A stretch of 28,254 bases of DNA, from the IMG/VR virus record IMGVR_UViG_3300027736_003065, positions 1 through 28,254 of that record; one strand, 5' to 3'. The DNA comes from a virus. Positions 1 to 7,152 of this stretch are shown piece by piece (within the stretch, counting starts at the first letter, position 1; each line of letters begins with the position of its first letter). A program made the translations under genes and the position numbers. The notes under the pieces were generated by a model that did no database searches, had not been told where the DNA came from, and saw nothing but the letters and a program-made list of their open reading frames with translations.

Positions 1-495
1 TTTATGATTTTGATGGATTGCAAAAAGGATATCATCTGTTTTTTTAATTTTCTTATTAACCCCATGAATTGTTTTGTATCTATCTACAAAAACTAAAGAC
101 GGACAGGCTTCATATGTAAACCCATCAACGACATGTCTTATTGTAAAATTGTCACCAATTCTATCTTTTATCCTGTGAGCCAAGTCCCAGTCTTTAACTC
201 CTACAGAACGTATCATGCATTTTTTTGATTGATTAATTACTCGCCATATACCTTCTTCATGCGATTCATTGATTATTCCGCCGCCTCCAACTACAATTAA
301 ATCATATTGATCATAATCACTTCTGTGATCATTTATATGACCAAAAGCTACATTTTTTGTAGTTATTCCGTACAAATTATGTGGATTTTCGCCAAAATTT
401 GATATTTTAAAATTTTCATATTGATTGCCCCAGCTGCATGCCATGTCGCCGACATTTTCTGGTGTTAATGAGAATAAAGATAATACTTTTGACAT
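1..495 (-). CDS. polysaccharide pyruvyltransferase-like protein (C-terminal part outside the window)
   Basis: The first 165 codons are visible, reading off the left edge. The N-terminus runs into VGDMACSWGNQYENF and then a YDLIVVGGGGIIN segment near residues 67-79. The glycine-rich VGGGGI stretch after a first Rossmann half is the typical opening of the PssK/WcaK/CsaB polysaccharide pyruvyltransferase family, which transfers pyruvate from phosphoenolpyruvate to sugar hydroxyls or has drifted to related glycan roles. The gene is divergent from the glycosyltransferase at 529, and only 33 nt separate the two start codons. No Shine-Dalgarno precedes the ATG; a T4-late-like box (501-508) ends 5 nt upstream. 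The family call is by motif only, and the C-terminal half cannot be checked. Confidence 0.65.
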   Translation of the reverse strand, partial: MSKVLSLFSLTPENVGDMACSWGNQYENFKISNFGENPHNLYGITTKNVAFGHINDHRSDYDQYDLIVVGGGGIINESHEEGIWRVINQSKKCMIRSVGVKDWDLAHRIKDRIGDNFTIRHVVDGFTYEACPSLVFVDRYKTIHGVNKKIKKTDDILFAIHQNHK

Positions 496-500
496 GATGT

Positions 501-508
501 TATTTAGT
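501..508 (-). promoter_or_regulatory. T4-type late promoter box ACTAAATA
   Basis: ACTAAATA on the minus strand ends 5 nt before the ATG at 495. T4 late boxes (TATAAATA) are centred about 10 bp upstream of the start of transcription, so the predicted +1 is the A of the ATG and the mRNA would be leaderless. Confidence 0.55.
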
Positions 509-515
509 TTTTCGT

Positions 516-523
516 AATATATA
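516..523 (+). promoter_or_regulatory. variant late box AATATATA
   Basis: AATATATA ends 5 nt before the ATG at 529, which has no Shine-Dalgarno. The same octamer at the same distance precedes the gene at 3428. It differs from the T4 core TAAATA at one position. Confidence 0.35.
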
Positions 524-528
524 ATCAA

Positions 529-1719
529 ATGATAAATTATAAATTATGTAATCCTGATTACAGTTTTGTCATGGCTCCTTTTTATCTTATCGGTGATGAC
601 GAGCTATTGAAATCACAGTTATTAAATTTGAATTATCAGACAGATAAATCTTTTGAAGTTGTTATTCCAGATCCTCATTATTCTAAAAGGGCATGGTTAT
701 CAGAATTTGTGAAAACGCTTCAGTATAATGTTGTACATTTCCCTTATGTGGTTAATTCAAATGTGCCAAAAACATTTGATTATGGTATATTCAATAGTGG
801 TGTTTTGATGTCATCTACAAATAAAATTATTACATTTCAAGATTGGAGATTTTGTCATCCAAAAATTATTAAAATTTTGAAGATGGTTAATAATTTTAAA
901 TTTGTTGGTTTTAATTGGCAAGTTTTATATAAAGATGATTGTTTGTGTCTTGAGCCAAGAAGAATGAATCCTGTTAAATCAACAGATAGACATACCAAAA
1001 GCACAATTCCTATTTCGATTGAAGATGCTAATGTTTTGTATAGAGATGGAATATTTAATGATTTGTCTTGGGAATCAATTCGTGTTAACACTTTTCACAA
1101 TTCTTGTTGGGGTCATTATTGCATAAATAAAGATTTGTGGCTTGCAGTGAATGGTATAGACGAAGTTGCGACAAATACAAGACATTATGCGGATTTAGAT
1201 TTAAACACAAGATTGCAGGAATATTATAGAATTAATAATATTATTGTTGAAATTCCAATGGTAAAAAATGTAATGGTGAGAATGATGCATGATAAAGGTC
1301 AGTATTTTGGAGGATCTAATGTTCCTTTAGATTTCAAGATAAATGAAGATCATAAAAATTGTTGTTTTATAAACACAGGAATGATGAATGATAAAGCTTT
1401 TGTGGAATACGTTGTTAGCAAAATTGATAAAAAAGAATATGTAAAACTTTATGAAACAAAATACTCAGAAGATTTTGTAATGAATAATAACAATGATGCT
1501 CTTGATAAGAATCATGCAACAATAGGATTTCAGTGTTTAAAATGTGGATTAATAGGAGAAACTCCTCATTGGTATGAAAAATCTCCTAATGCAAGAATAA
1601 AATCTTTAATTAATATTGGTGCGGGTAAATACAAATTGGGTAGGGATTTAAATCATCTTAATGTTTTGATGAAAAATAAAACATTTGAACAAAAAGTAAA
1701 TATATTAAATAGCTTTTAG
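529..1719 (+). CDS. GT-A fold glycosyltransferase-like protein
   Basis: This is a 396-residue protein with a GT2-type layout. An N-terminal half has the segment SFEVVIPDPHYSKRAW (residues 41-56). A central TFQDWRF (102-108) sits where the metal-binding DXD normally lies. The later block GHYCINKDLWLAVNGIDE (195-212), followed by HYADLDLNTRL (219-229), matches the family pattern of an acceptor-side Gly-Phe-Asp-Glu loop followed by an acidic pair. The DXD is degenerate, with one Asp in QDW, so the metal site may be incomplete. A CLKCG pair lies near residue 346. It is followed after 14 nt by a methyltransferase, and the two are probably co-transcribed. The target, virion sugar or host glycan, is not visible. 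Confidence 0.6.
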   Translation: MINYKLCNPDYSFVMAPFYLIGDDELLKSQLLNLNYQTDKSFEVVIPDPHYSKRAWLSEFVKTLQYNVVHFPYVVNSNVPKTFDYGIFNSGVLMSSTNKIITFQDWRFCHPKIIKILKMVNNFKFVGFNWQVLYKDDCLCLEPRRMNPVKSTDRHTKSTIPISIEDANVLYRDGIFNDLSWESIRVNTFHNSCWGHYCINKDLWLAVNGIDEVATNTRHYADLDLNTRLQEYYRINNIIVEIPMVKNVMVRMMHDKGQYFGGSNVPLDFKINEDHKNCCFINTGMMNDKAFVEYVVSKIDKKEYVKLYETKYSEDFVMNNNNDALDKNHATIGFQCLKCGLIGETPHWYEKSPNARIKSLINIGAGKYKLGRDLNHLNVLMKNKTFEQKVNILNSF

Positions 1720-1733
1720 GAGAAATTATAAAA

Positions 1734-2357
1734 ATGAAATATCAATTTACAGCCGATTGGTTTGGTAATACTGAATTACAAGATGATTTAATTAAAACCA
1801 TAAATTTAGATCCAACCAATCAAATAAATCTTTTAGAAATTGGATCTTATGAAGGCAGAAGCACTGTTTGGTTTATAGAAAAATATTTACACAACATTAA
1901 TTCAACGATCACATGTATAGATCCTTGGCTTGATTATTCTCAAGATAAGAATAGTTTAAATTCCTATAATGCTGTTGATGCTCAATGGAAGTTTGGCTCA
2001 CTAAAAATTAAGGAAATTTTTGAAAATAACATTCAGCTTTCAGGTAAGAAAGATCAAGTTATAATTCACCACGATTTATCGACAAATATTCTTCCCAAGC
2101 TTCTTATAGAAAAGAAAAAATATGATGTTATTTTTATAGATGGGAATCATGTTGCTCCATTCGTAATGATGGATGCTGTACTTTGTTGGAATCTATTAAA
2201 CAAGAATGGCATAATGATTTTTGATGATTATTTATGGATGCCTAATCTTGACAAAAAACTAAGACCTCAAATGGCTGTTGATTATTTTATTGAAGTTTTT
2301 GCAGATTATTGCGAAGTAAAACTCGACAACTACAGAAAATCAATTATGAGAAAGTAA
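1734..2357 (+). CDS. class I SAM-dependent methyltransferase (Methyltransf_24/TylF-like)
   Basis: This 207-residue protein has clear Rossmann methyltransferase motifs. Motif I is LLEIGSYEGRST (33-44). The acidic end of strand 2 is in CIDPW (61-65). Motif IV is YDVIFIDGNH (130-139), followed by GIMIFDDYLW (159-168). The order and the IDGNH/FDDY pair are typical of the Methyltransf_24 group, which methylates sugars or small hydroxylated substrates. An AGGAG sits at 1718-1722, overlapping the stop region of the preceding glycosyltransferase, and the spacing to the ATG is long. The gene faces the convergent aminotransferase directly, with no gap. A role in finishing the same glycan as its neighbours is inferred. 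Confidence 0.8.
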   Translation: MKYQFTADWFGNTELQDDLIKTINLDPTNQINLLEIGSYEGRSTVWFIEKYLHNINSTITCIDPWLDYSQDKNSLNSYNAVDAQWKFGSLKIKEIFENNIQLSGKKDQVIIHHDLSTNILPKLLIEKKKYDVIFIDGNHVAPFVMMDAVLCWNLLNKNGIMIFDDYLWMPNLDKKLRPQMAVDYFIEVFADYCEVKLDNYRKSIMRK

Positions 2358-3428
2358 TTATATTTGCTCTGTTACAGCTTCTATATCAACTTTGCTTATT
2401 CCCATGTATAAAGGCAAGCAAAGTATTATTTTTGAGATACTTTCAGATATAGGCATTTCTATTTTTTGCAAATATTTAACTGTGTTCAGTGAAGGGTAAA
2501 AATATCTTCTTGGAAAAATATTCTTAGAATTTAATTTTTCTACACAAATTAACAAATCATTTTCATTATTAAAAATAATTGGATAATAAGAATAATTTTC
2601 TTTTATATTTACATTTTTTGTTGGCTTTCTGATGTAATTTCTTTTATATGATTTATACAATAATTTATCGTAATATTCAAATGATTGTTTTCTGTCATTT
2701 ATAATACCATCAATTTCATCCAATGAACATAAACCCATAGCTGCATTGAATTCAGACATTTTAGAATTTATTCCTAATAATTCTATTTGATAATTTTTGT
2801 ATCCAAAGTTTCCTTTTATTTTCATTTCTGCCATTTTTGTTTCATCTTTTACATAGATTGCTCCACCTTCAATGGTGTGATAAACTTTTGTAGCATGGAA
2901 ACTGAGTATAGACATATCGCCATATTCTAATATTGATTTTTCTTTGTATTTAACCCCAAATGCATGAGCTGCATCAAAAATTAATTTAATATTATTTTCT
3001 TTACAGATTGTTTCTAGTTCTTCCAAGTTTCCTGTATTGCCATAAACATGAGTTGTTAAAACTGCTTTTGTTCTAGGTGTAATTAAACTTTTTATTTTGT
3101 TTATATCAATAAAAAGATATTCTGGATCTATATCGCAAAAAACAGGTTTCAATTTTGACCAAACGATTGAAGATGTTGTGGCAATAAAAGAAAATGGCGT
3201 TGTTATAATTTCATCACCAGCATCAAACTCATTTAAACACATTAACAAACCATTGCTACAGCTATTGATTAAACATAAGTCTTTAATGTCTAAGTATTTA
3301 CATAATTTTTCTTCAAGTTCTTTATGTAATGGACCATAGTTAGTTAAATGATTTGTTGTCCAAATAGTTTTTATTTTATTTATGTATTTTTCTATATTTG
3401 GAAGATATGGTTTGTTGACATTTATCAT
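2358..3428 (-). CDS. DegT/DnrJ/EryC1/StrS-type PLP sugar aminotransferase
   Basis: This 356-residue fold-type-I aminotransferase has the cofactor ring-binding Asp in KLIFDAAHAFG (D152) and the Schiff-base Lys in LSFHATKVYHTIEGGA (K181). The C-terminal segment FPRRYFYPSLN resembles the RYYYP block of nucleotide-sugar 3-aminotransferases such as FdtB and QdtB. The family transfers an amino group from glutamate to keto-sugar nucleotides, giving amino sugars for O-antigens, capsules or protein glycans. The length is normal for the family. There is no Shine-Dalgarno; a variant late box lies 5 nt before the ATG. The partner dehydratase or isomerase is not in this window, so the substrate may come from the host. 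I am sure of the family and not of the sugar. Confidence 0.88.
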   Translation of the reverse strand: MINVNKPYLPNIEKYINKIKTIWTTNHLTNYGPLHKELEEKLCKYLDIKDLCLINSCSNGLLMCLNEFDAGDEIITTPFSFIATTSSIVWSKLKPVFCDIDPEYLFIDINKIKSLITPRTKAVLTTHVYGNTGNLEELETICKENNIKLIFDAAHAFGVKYKEKSILEYGDMSILSFHATKVYHTIEGGAIYVKDETKMAEMKIKGNFGYKNYQIELLGINSKMSEFNAAMGLCSLDEIDGIINDRKQSFEYYDKLLYKSYKRNYIRKPTKNVNIKENYSYYPIIFNNENDLLICVEKLNSKNIFPRRYFYPSLNTVKYLQKIEMPISESISKIILCLPLYMGISKVDIEAVTEQI

Positions 3429-3433
3429 ATAGA

Positions 3434-3441
3434 TATATATT
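3434..3441 (-). promoter_or_regulatory. variant late box AATATATA
   Basis: AATATATA on the minus strand ends exactly 5 nt before the ATG at 3428. The octamer and distance are the same as for the gene at 529. The remaining gap up to 3517 holds nothing else I recognise. Confidence 0.35.
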
Positions 3442-3517
3442 GTTTAATTTTTAAATAATTATGGCTAGAAATGTGTTGTAGTAGATCATTCAAAAGATCG
3501 ATAAAGCAAATAAACAA

Positions 3518-4018
3518 TTAATAGGGCGGCATTTTCCACATATGCTTGCAAATTGAATCCTCGGCTTTCTTGCCACAGAGTCGAGGATCAATCGTTTCAG
3601 GGGCTTTAACGGTGCAAGGAAGGCAATCGCTATCGCTCCAAGGGATAATATCACCGGGAGGAAGTTTGCTCTTAATGCCGACCATTTTACCTCTAGAAAA
3701 TTTATGTGCATCTTTCCAAGGAATTATTTTGCCTTTAAGAGTTAGTTCTCTATGAGGAACGGGTCCGGGTTTTAATTGATGGATTGGGAATGGTGCTTTT
3801 TCCCAAATTGACCATAGACGAGCGTCATCTGTCAAATAAGTAATGGCATCAGCCTGTCCGGGTGTCATATAAGATGGAGGATAGTTACCAAGACCGCCAT
3901 AACCTAATGGATACAACAATGATTTACCAAATTGTTGACGTTCATCCAATCTATACAGCAATCCTTTTTGATATTGCTGTGTTTCGTTTAGTTTTAAATA
4001 TTCTTTAAATCCTCGCAT
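3518..4018 (-). CDS. unknown phage protein with T4-like capsid-targeting N-terminus
   Basis: This 166-residue protein has no family I recognise. It opens with MRGFKEYLKLNE, which resembles the T4 internal-protein targeting peptide MKTYQEFIAE. It ends in an L-x-E suited to gp21-type cleavage after residue 12. The rest is Pro/Gly-rich, with PLGYGGLGNYPPSY in the middle. The C-terminal third carries four cysteines: a CLPC pair, then one Cys each in RLCGKK and SICKHMW, which could bind a metal or form disulfides. The start overlaps the 3' end of the repeat-protein gene (stop at 3994) by 25 nt, indicating translational coupling. A packaged head protein is an inference from the N-terminus alone. 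Confidence 0.6.
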   Translation of the reverse strand: MRGFKEYLKLNETQQYQKGLLYRLDERQQFGKSLLYPLGYGGLGNYPPSYMTPGQADAITYLTDDARLWSIWEKAPFPIHQLKPGPVPHRELTLKGKIIPWKDAHKFSRGKMVGIKSKLPPGDIIPWSDSDCLPCTVKAPETIDPRLCGKKAEDSICKHMWKMPPY

Positions 4019-4734
4019 ACATTATGTATGGGTTTCTTTCTATATTTGTTTCTTCTTATTTTTTCTTTTTCGTGTCTTAATTTAAATTCTTCTTCTGAAA
4101 ACCACTTTTCCTTCCCAGCTTCATTGTATTCCCAGAACACCAAACCTGTTTCTTCGTTAACAGTTCCTCTGCGGATTCTTTTTTCTAAAGAATGCAATAC
4201 AAACATTCTTTTTGTTCTATAGAACATATCTAATTTTCTATAAGCAATAGCTCTACTTGTTTTTCTTTCTTCAAGTTTTTTAGCCGATCCAAAGTATGGT
4301 TTTTTGCCAATGAAATAGCAAACAAATTCTTCTGGGTTATTTGGATTAGGATCACCAAATTTAAGATTAGTTTGAAGTTCTTTAAGTCTTTGGGTCATGT
4401 CCTTTCTTCTGTCGTTCAATCTTTTTCTGTATTTTTCAAGTTGAGATTTACTTCCCCACACCTCTTTCCCTGAAGTGGAAATGCTCATAAAATATAAATT
4501 TCTAGATGAGTCGTATTTGCCAACATAATTTCTTTCATGTGGTAATTTCTTTGCTTGTAATCTTCTGTATTCTTGTTGACACATACGAACATATGCTTTT
4601 CTTGTATTTTCTCTTTTCTCATACTGTTCTTTTGTCGCCCAAACTTCTTTACCTTTTCGATAAACCCAAAATACTTTACCGTCTTCACGAATAGTTCCAC
4701 GCTTAATGTGGTTTTCTCTTTTGTGGGTAAACAT
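3994..4734 (-). CDS. four-repeat basic protein with VFW.Y..GKE.W modules, probably early
   Basis: This 246-residue, Lys/Arg-rich protein is built from four copies of one module at about residues 11-40, 70-100, 125-155 and 187-218. Copies 1 and 4 keep RGT...G.VFW.Y..GKE.W best; copy 2 keeps GKEVW and copy 3 is diverged. Arg/Lys-rich helices link the copies. Similar modules accompany HNH homing nucleases and stand-alone phage proteins as far as I recall, but no HNH residues are seen here. The gene has a GAGGAG Shine-Dalgarno and a close-to-consensus sigma70 promoter (4767-4794), unlike most neighbours, so early expression in the host is likely. A nucleic-acid-binding role fits the charge but is not shown. 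Confidence 0.7.
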   Translation of the reverse strand: MFTHKRENHIKRGTIREDGKVFWVYRKGKEVWATKEQYEKRENTRKAYVRMCQQEYRRLQAKKLPHERNYVGKYDSSRNLYFMSISTSGKEVWGSKSQLEKYRKRLNDRRKDMTQRLKELQTNLKFGDPNPNNPEEFVCYFIGKKPYFGSAKKLEERKTSRAIAYRKLDMFYRTKRMFVLHSLEKRIRRGTVNEETGLVFWEYNEAGKEKWFSEEEFKLRHEKEKIRRNKYRKKPIHNVCEDLKNI

Positions 4735-4741
4735 ATATGCT

Positions 4742-4763
4742 CCTCTGTTTTTCTTCCTAGAGG
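4742..4763 (-). promoter_or_regulatory. possible 5'-UTR hairpin covering the Shine-Dalgarno
   Basis: On the minus strand CCTCT (4763-4759) can pair with AGAGG (4746-4742), which overlaps the GAGGAG ribosome site of the gene starting at 4734. The stem is only 5 bp with a 12-nt loop, so the effect may be weak. Confidence 0.3.
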
Positions 4764-4766
4764 ATC

Positions 4767-4794
4767 ATTGTAATAAATTTACAATTTATGTCAA
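4767..4794 (-). promoter_or_regulatory. sigma70-type early promoter with inverted repeat
   Basis: On the minus strand TTGACA (4794-4789), a 16-nt spacer and TACAAT (4772-4767) form a near-consensus bacterial promoter for the repeat-protein gene. ATTGTAA (4767-4773) and TTACAAT (4779-4785) make a 7-bp inverted repeat with a 5-nt centre over the -10 and spacer, placed as an operator would be. Confidence 0.7.
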
Positions 4795-4823
4795 TGATTT
4801 TTTTTATTGATGATTCTTTCATA

Positions 4824-6632
4824 TTAGATTATATAGTGAGCTACCAACCGAATTGATAATAATAAAAGCCACCCAAACTCTTTTAAGAGTGTATGTTTAG
4901 GGCGATAAATATTGATTAATTCTTTTTGCTCAAGGTCTTCATTGTTTTGAGAAAATTTTAATTTTATGTTAGTTTTAATGTTCAGTCTTATTTCGTTCTT
5001 AATGTCATCTAGAATACTAATTGACGAGGTTTTTTTACCATCAAATCCAGCTGGTTGATTTTTATTTTGCAGACCCATCACATAAAGGCACATAGATAAA
5101 GCCATGATTGCATCGTCATGTTTGCCTTTTTGTGCTTCTGGTCTTTTGGTTGTATTATTGTACTCAAAACATTTCATTTCTTGTAAAAGACGAATTGAAT
5201 TAATTTTAATTGATTTTTGTAGAATGGCTGTTTGAAAACTTGTTAAAATAAGAGGTCTATTAGCAGAAGTTGTTTTAATTCCAACCCTTGCGCTTCTTGA
5301 ATCTGGATTATTATAGAAAAAGTTATCGTAATACAATTCATTTTGCAAGGTGTTTATGACAGAAAGACCAGCTGACATTTCTTCTATAATTAGTAAAGCA
5401 TTGTTGTAAAGTATAGCTAGTTCATATATCACTTGAGCGAATTCATATGGAGTGATATTGTTTGAGTAAAATTCTGATACTTGTTCTTTAGATTCTATTT
5501 CAAAAACTTGGATACAGGAATTATCTGCTCCTACACCTTCTGAGCAGTCTATGCCGAAATAGTATTCTTTTCCTGCCACAGGTTCTTTCCATATCCAAAG
5601 TGCGCCTTTATTTTCTTCTTTCATGTCAGGATCATCATTTTTGGTTTTATTTTGATACTTAGAAAATAGTTTTCTTTTTGGGTAGCCATTTTTAAGTTCT
5701 TCGTCTAATCGGGCTAATTCTTTACCGGGAATATATGTGTCGCCAGATCCAAGGAAAACTCTGAGGATTTCTTGTAAAAATCCTTTTTCACCAAGCTGCG
5801 CTCTTTGTTCATCTGCCCATTCTGGATTAACTTTTGAATTATAAAAAGGATGTTCGTGGTAGTCTATATCAATGATATTAAATTTATTTCTTCCTTCTTT
5901 TGCTCCCATGTATAATTCATAATAATAATTACCTGTTCCATTTACCGTAGAAATAATTGAACATTTACCACCTGTTGAAAGAACTGGGTACAATGCTCGC
6001 CAGTCAGTTTCCATGTTGGGTAAGAATGCTGCTTCATCTATACAAATAAATGCAACTGATTTTCCACGAGCGGCTTCTGGTGAATAGAATCTGAGACTTC
6101 CGCCTGTTTCTGTGATTTGCTTAAGATGGTCATTCCATTTTCCATCTTTTTTAGGTCTAAGCCAATCTGGCAAATGTTCAATAGCTCTATCAACGATATA
6201 TCCTGCTTCTACAGCTTCACGGTCAGACTTTGATATAAGCATCATTGAAAAATCAAGTGTAAACAATGCTTTATAAAGACCATGCAACAAAGTAACTGTT
6301 GTTAGACCTCCCTGACGAAATTTTGAAATAATATTAAATCTATGGTCTTCATAATCTTGAATTACTCTGTTTTGATATTTAAATATTACAAATGGTACAA
6401 GACCTCTAGTCGGATGTAAAATCTTTATAAACTTATGGCAAAAATAAGAAAAAGACTTTATACATTTATAAGTCTCTTCTTCTTGTTGTTGTTGGTTATA
6501 AGCGTTTAAATCATCGAGAGTTTCATCTGGATCTATTTCAAACTGAAATTTGTCCAACTGAAAGAAATCTTTATTATACTGGGTAGCATAATATTCTTTT
6601 ATCGATTTGTACTTTTTTTTCCAAACGCTCAT
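4824..6632 (-). CDS. 17: large terminase subunit (T4 gp17-like)
   Basis: This 602-residue protein is close to T4 gp17 in length. It is the DNA-packaging motor ATPase and headful nuclease, which docks on the portal. The ATPase domain shows a P-loop ISKFRQGGLTT (102-112), Walker B VAFICIDEAAF (193-203, D199/E200) and a coupling segment SIISTVNGTG (225-234). The RNase H-type nuclease shows D362 in YFGIDCSEG, an acidic pair in LLIIEEMSAG (417-418) and KHDDAIMAL (D506/D507). The P-loop lacks the usual GKT lysine, and K104 is placed where deviant Walker A terminases have theirs. The last residues are unusually hydrophobic. No Shine-Dalgarno is seen; late-like boxes lie just upstream. Confidence 0.95.
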   Translation of the reverse strand: MSVWKKKYKSIKEYYATQYNKDFFQLDKFQFEIDPDETLDDLNAYNQQQQEEETYKCIKSFSYFCHKFIKILHPTRGLVPFVIFKYQNRVIQDYEDHRFNIISKFRQGGLTTVTLLHGLYKALFTLDFSMMLISKSDREAVEAGYIVDRAIEHLPDWLRPKKDGKWNDHLKQITETGGSLRFYSPEAARGKSVAFICIDEAAFLPNMETDWRALYPVLSTGGKCSIISTVNGTGNYYYELYMGAKEGRNKFNIIDIDYHEHPFYNSKVNPEWADEQRAQLGEKGFLQEILRVFLGSGDTYIPGKELARLDEELKNGYPKRKLFSKYQNKTKNDDPDMKEENKGALWIWKEPVAGKEYYFGIDCSEGVGADNSCIQVFEIESKEQVSEFYSNNITPYEFAQVIYELAILYNNALLIIEEMSAGLSVINTLQNELYYDNFFYNNPDSRSARVGIKTTSANRPLILTSFQTAILQKSIKINSIRLLQEMKCFEYNNTTKRPEAQKGKHDDAIMALSMCLYVMGLQNKNQPAGFDGKKTSSISILDDIKNEIRLNIKTNIKLKFSQNNEDLEQKELINIYRPKHTLLKEFGWLLLLSIRLVAHYII

Positions 6633-6637
6633 GTATA

Positions 6638-6649
6638 CATTTATTTAGT
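6638..6649 (-). promoter_or_regulatory. late promoter box(es) before terminase
   Basis: Two overlapping matches lie before the ATG at 6632: ACTAAATA (6649-6642), ending 9 nt upstream, and AATAAATG (6645-6638), ending exactly 5 nt upstream. No Shine-Dalgarno lies between box and ATG. Confidence 0.5.
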
Positions 6650-6655
6650 AAGATT

Positions 6656-6663
6656 TTTAAATA
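6656..6663 (+). promoter_or_regulatory. late promoter box TTTAAATA
   Basis: TTTAAATA lies 33 nt before the ATG at 6697, leaving a short leader that contains the GGAGG ribosome site. The spacing is like that of the boxes at 9379 and 15732. Confidence 0.4.
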
Positions 6664-6696
6664 AAAGTCAGCTATATTTAATTGGAGGGCTTGAAA

Positions 6697-7143
6697 ATGG
6701 CAAAACTAAGTGACGATTTCATGAGCGACTTGTATTTAGATTTGCGTAATGAACGCAAGCACATGATGTTTTACTTGACAAATTCAAGTTCTTTAAAAGG
6801 CATGAATTCCATTGAATATGTCGAGATATTTGAGCATGAAGCAACTGAAGAAATGAAACATGTCAAAGATTTTCAAAATATGATTGTTGGAGTCGGAGGG
6901 AACATAAGTTCTGCCGAAGCACAAGGATTTGAAAAATTTGATATTTTTGTTAATTCTGAAGATGCTTTGAAGTATGCTTTGTTTATGGAAGAAGAAGTTG
7001 TTGACAACTATGTAAATAGAATAGAAGCATTAGATCAGCTTACAGACAAGACCACAAAAAAGTGGTTAGAAGTTTTTTATGAGAAACAAATAGAAAAAAG
7101 TCGAGCTGATGTAGATAAATACAAGAGGCTTCTAAATTATTAA
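6697..7143 (+). CDS. bacterioferritin-like (ferritin-like diiron) protein
   Basis: This is a 148-residue four-helix protein. The metal-ligand spacing follows E. coli bacterioferritin: Glu in LRNERKH (E19), EEMKH (E52, H55), Glu in helix C (FMEEEVVDNY, 97-106) and Glu in VFYEKQIEK (E129). The helix-D ExxH His is replaced by Ile132. M53 falls at the bacterioferritin heme-ligand Met52 position. Known members store iron or perform diiron oxidation, and the lost His may weaken the ferroxidase site. The ATG at 6697 is chosen over an upstream TTG because GGAGG (6684-6688) is well spaced from it. It lies between the terminase and virion genes and 9 nt before the next gene. Confidence 0.72.
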   Translation: MAKLSDDFMSDLYLDLRNERKHMMFYLTNSSSLKGMNSIEYVEIFEHEATEEMKHVKDFQNMIVGVGGNISSAEAQGFEKFDIFVNSEDALKYALFMEEEVVDNYVNRIEALDQLTDKTTKKWLEVFYEKQIEKSRADVDKYKRLLNY

Positions 7144-7152
7144 GGTAAAACT

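Noticed and set aside
4868-4890. ACTCTTTTAAGAGT palindrome near the terminase end, considered as a terminator
   Set aside because: The loop would be two bases or fewer and no T run follows on the transcribed strand.
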